A DNA stretch of 64,000 bases from Mesorhizobium sp. WSM4311 (lineage in GTDB: Bacteria; Pseudomonadota; Alphaproteobacteria; Rhizobiales; Rhizobiaceae): contig NZ_NSFV01000006.1 in the NCBI RefSeq assembly GCF_002295115.1, forward strand, positions 380,386-444,385. Direction: 5' to 3'. Positions 62,225-64,000 of this stretch are shown piece by piece. The translations under genes and the position numbers were made by a program. Within the stretch, counting starts at the first letter, position 1; each line of letters starts with the position of its first letter. The notes below the pieces were generated by a model, which made no database searches, was not told the DNA's origin, and saw nothing but the letters and a program-made list of their open reading frames with translations.

Positions 62225-62252
62225 AACGGGGGCAGCCATGGCTGCCCCCGTT
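62225..62252. terminator. 28-bp perfect palindrome between the secreted-protein gene and its exporter
   Basis: A perfect inverted repeat of 14 bases per arm with no spacer (AACGGGGGCAGCCA and its complement) lies 10 bp after the large-protein stop and 38 bp before the exporter start. No T-run follows on the minus strand, so it is more likely an mRNA-stabilising or attenuating hairpin than a full terminator. Confidence 0.65.
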
Positions 62253-62261
62253 GGTTACGCG

Positions 62262-64000
62262 TCAGGCGACATCAACAAGGATGTGCTGCGGCGTCGTCTG
62301 GTCCAAGTCCGCGTCCGCCACCTGGAAGGCGAAGTCGAGATGGGCATCCGGCGTCGTGGTCTGCGTCGAGGTGAAGCCGATGTCCGTGATCTTCAGCACA
62401 TCGTTGTCGGTGGGGTCCCAGTTCTGTAGGGCGAAGGTTGTGCTACCACCACCGGAGCCGGTCGCCCGCTGCAGGTCGATCGCCGTCGGTGTCTCCTGAA
62501 GGCCGGCTAAGTTCGGGTTGCTATCGGGGCCGGTGAGACCGTTACCAGACTGCATGATCTGGACACCCTGAAGTACCCAGTTCTCGCCTGCACCGTTGTA
62601 GTCATTCCTCTCGACGATAACGAGACCGTCGTTGTTGTCGAGCGGGAAGTCGGCAGCGTAGGCGGTAGGCACCTGCCCTGTCTTGAAGATGTCGGCGTTT
62701 GAGACGTACATCGCCTTCGTGGTAAACGTGTCGGCGGCGGTGCCTGTGCCACCCGCGACCCCGTCGGTACCGAAATTGACGAGGTTGAGGATCAGCATCA
62801 AGTCCTCGCTGTTGCCGATACCGTCGAACTTGATTGCCATATCGTTGGCCGTCTGGTTCGGGACGCTATTGGCGCCGTCGTCGGTGATGATGCCGGGGCT
62901 GTGGTCGAAGAACCGCAACGTCAGCAACTCACCCTTCTGGATCGTGTCACCGGCAACCCCGTTCGTGGCTTGGGTTGCAGAAACCCAATCCTCGAAGTTG
63001 CTGCTGATCTGTTGGCCGGCATTGAAGATGGTGTCGTTAACACCGCCGACAACCGGATTGCCGTCACCCGTCGCGTTGAACCCGAAGGGGTTCCCGTTGG
63101 GATTCGAGTTACCGGTGAACTGCACGAAGAAGTCCCGGTCGGTCTGATCGCTCGTGGTGCTAGCGTCGAAAAGCTTCTCCACCACGATGTTTGGGTGACC
63201 GACGTTGCTCACCGGCTCCTTGGACAAGAGCTCAGAGGTGTGCAGGATGTCCTTGGTGAAGCCCTCGACCGTGTCGTTCAATGTGATGGTGTAGGTGTCG
63301 GCAACCTTGTTGAAGACAAGGGTGCCACCCGCTGTGGCAGTCTGGTTGCCGGCCGTGTTCGGGTCACTATCGTACGAGATTTGCCAGTTGAACGACGCCG
63401 AGGTGTCGCTTTCCGACTGAAGCGTCGCGAACGAGCTAAGGAACGGGGTCGTCCCTGGCGTCGGCACAAGGCCGGTGAGGTTACCTGTAAGCCCGATCTG
63501 GATACCATCAAGGGCTCCGTTGGCATCGACGAAGTCAGAGTGCGTGGCGTCGTAGAACGAGGCCGGGTGGCTGTCCGTGCCGATGTCGTACCCGAAGGCT
63601 CCGGTAGCCGACGCGTTGAGCGTGTTGGCCAGAGCCTCGTGGGTCCCGGTGCCGTTGCCGGTGTTCTGGTCGCCGTCAAACGGCACCGTGATCGTCGGGC
63701 CATCGTCCCTGATCTGCACCTTGTCGCCGATGGCGATATTGGTGCTGCTGGTATCGCCGTCGCCGTCCGTGGCAGTGATGATCGCCAGCAAGGCGCCGTC
63801 GAGCATCGTCTTCACATCGTCGGGGTTGGTCGTATCCGGATGGGCGATCGCGACATATTGCGCGATGCTGAGGATGCCGGCCTGGCTGATGGAGATGGCG
63901 ATGGCGACGGGATCGCCAGTCGTGCTGCCGTCGTTGCCGACGTCAACCCGGCCGACCACAAGGCCGCCCTCGACATTGAGCAGGATATTGTGCCCGGCGA
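62262..64000 (-). CDS. Large type I secreted repeat protein (DUF5801/VCBS-like), N-terminal part outside window
   Basis: Only the C-terminal 578 or so residues are visible; the frame is open through base 64000. The visible part has a DUF5801-type repeat region (ATDGDGDTSSTNIAIGDKVQ, IRDDGPTITV), beta-rich Gly/Asn/Thr/Asp domains, and the last residues QHILVDVA, suitable for an uncleaved type I secretion signal. No classical GGxGxDxxx calcium nonapeptides are seen in the visible part. It is encoded directly upstream of the adaptor and ATPase genes, its likely export machinery. A role as a surface adhesin or biofilm protein is inferred. Confidence 0.82.
   Translation of the reverse strand, partial: AGHNILLNVEGGLVVGRVDVGNDGSTTGDPVAIAISISQAGILSIAQYVAIAHPDTTNPDDVKTMLDGALLAIITATDGDGDTSSTNIAIGDKVQIRDDGPTITVPFDGDQNTGNGTGTHEALANTLNASATGAFGYDIGTDSHPASFYDATHSDFVDANGALDGIQIGLTGNLTGLVPTPGTTPFLSSFATLQSESDTSASFNWQISYDSDPNTAGNQTATAGGTLVFNKVADTYTITLNDTVEGFTKDILHTSELLSKEPVSNVGHPNIVVEKLFDASTTSDQTDRDFFVQFTGNSNPNGNPFGFNATGDGNPVVGGVNDTIFNAGQQISSNFEDWVSATQATNGVAGDTIQKGELLTLRFFDHSPGIITDDGANSVPNQTANDMAIKFDGIGNSEDLMLILNLVNFGTDGVAGGTGTAADTFTTKAMYVSNADIFKTGQVPTAYAADFPLDNNDGLVIVERNDYNGAGENWVLQGVQIMQSGNGLTGPDSNPNLAGLQETPTAIDLQRATGSGGGSTTFALQNWDPTDNDVLKITDIGFTSTQTTTPDAHLDFAFQVADADLDQTTPQHILVDVA

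Overview
The window is high-GC DNA from an alphaproteobacterium of the order Rhizobiales, and the gene content points to Mesorhizobium or a close relative. The main pointers are a flhB-visR-visN motility block, a NasST-controlled nitrate assimilation locus with sigma-54 promoters, acetylpolyamine amidohydrolase next to a polyamine ABC transporter, IalB-family proteins and a trimeric autotransporter adhesin. The species call is inference from gene content; no rRNA or tRNA gene was seen. Protein genes fill the window almost completely.

Layout. 1-3 kb: the end of flhB and a small coupled gene, facing visN-visR. 3.5-4.7 kb: a TMEM43-like membrane protein. 4.7-14.9 kb: a polyamine or amide catabolic block with acetylpolyamine amidohydrolase, a TetR regulator, an amidohydrolase, a complete potABCD-type ABC transporter ending in a clear terminator, and two paralogous beta-lactamase-fold hydrolases. 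15-17.3 kb: tex. 17.3-19.5 kb: a LysR regulator divergent from glutaryl-CoA dehydrogenase. 19.6-26.3 kb: a transglutaminase, circularly permuted ATP-grasp and alpha-E operon whose biochemistry is not established. 26.5-32 kb: a glycosyltransferase, topoisomerase IB, a DGPF protein with an ECF42-type sigma factor, and an ALDH7-type dehydrogenase. 33.4-46.5 kb, all on the minus strand: nasT-nasS, nrtA-nrtB-nrtD, narK-nirB-nirD-nasA. 46.6-49.5 kb: a small exported protein, then an EEP phosphodiesterase paired with a cardiolipin-synthase-like phospholipase D. 49.8-59 kb: a small conserved-looking gene, two tandem AraC regulators, a 1.5-thousand-residue YadA-like adhesin and four small exported proteins, two of them IalB-like. 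59-64 kb: a type I secretion adaptor and ATPase and the C-terminal end of their probable large secreted substrate, which runs off the right edge.

The most notable part is the nitrate locus. Both nrtA and narK are preceded by the same duplicated control module: a putative NtrC site, a GG-N10-GC sigma-54 promoter, and a leader RNA with two hexaloop hairpins of the ANTAR-target type whose second hairpin overlaps the 5' arm of an intrinsic terminator. The nasT and nasS genes that should act on these leaders lie immediately upstream. The narK copy also carries along a twin-arginine signal peptide that now forms a free-standing 63-residue reading frame. Separately, a roughly 160-bp element with inverted-repeat ends occurs twice: once between nirB and nirD, and once inside nasA, where it adds about 52 codons without breaking the frame.
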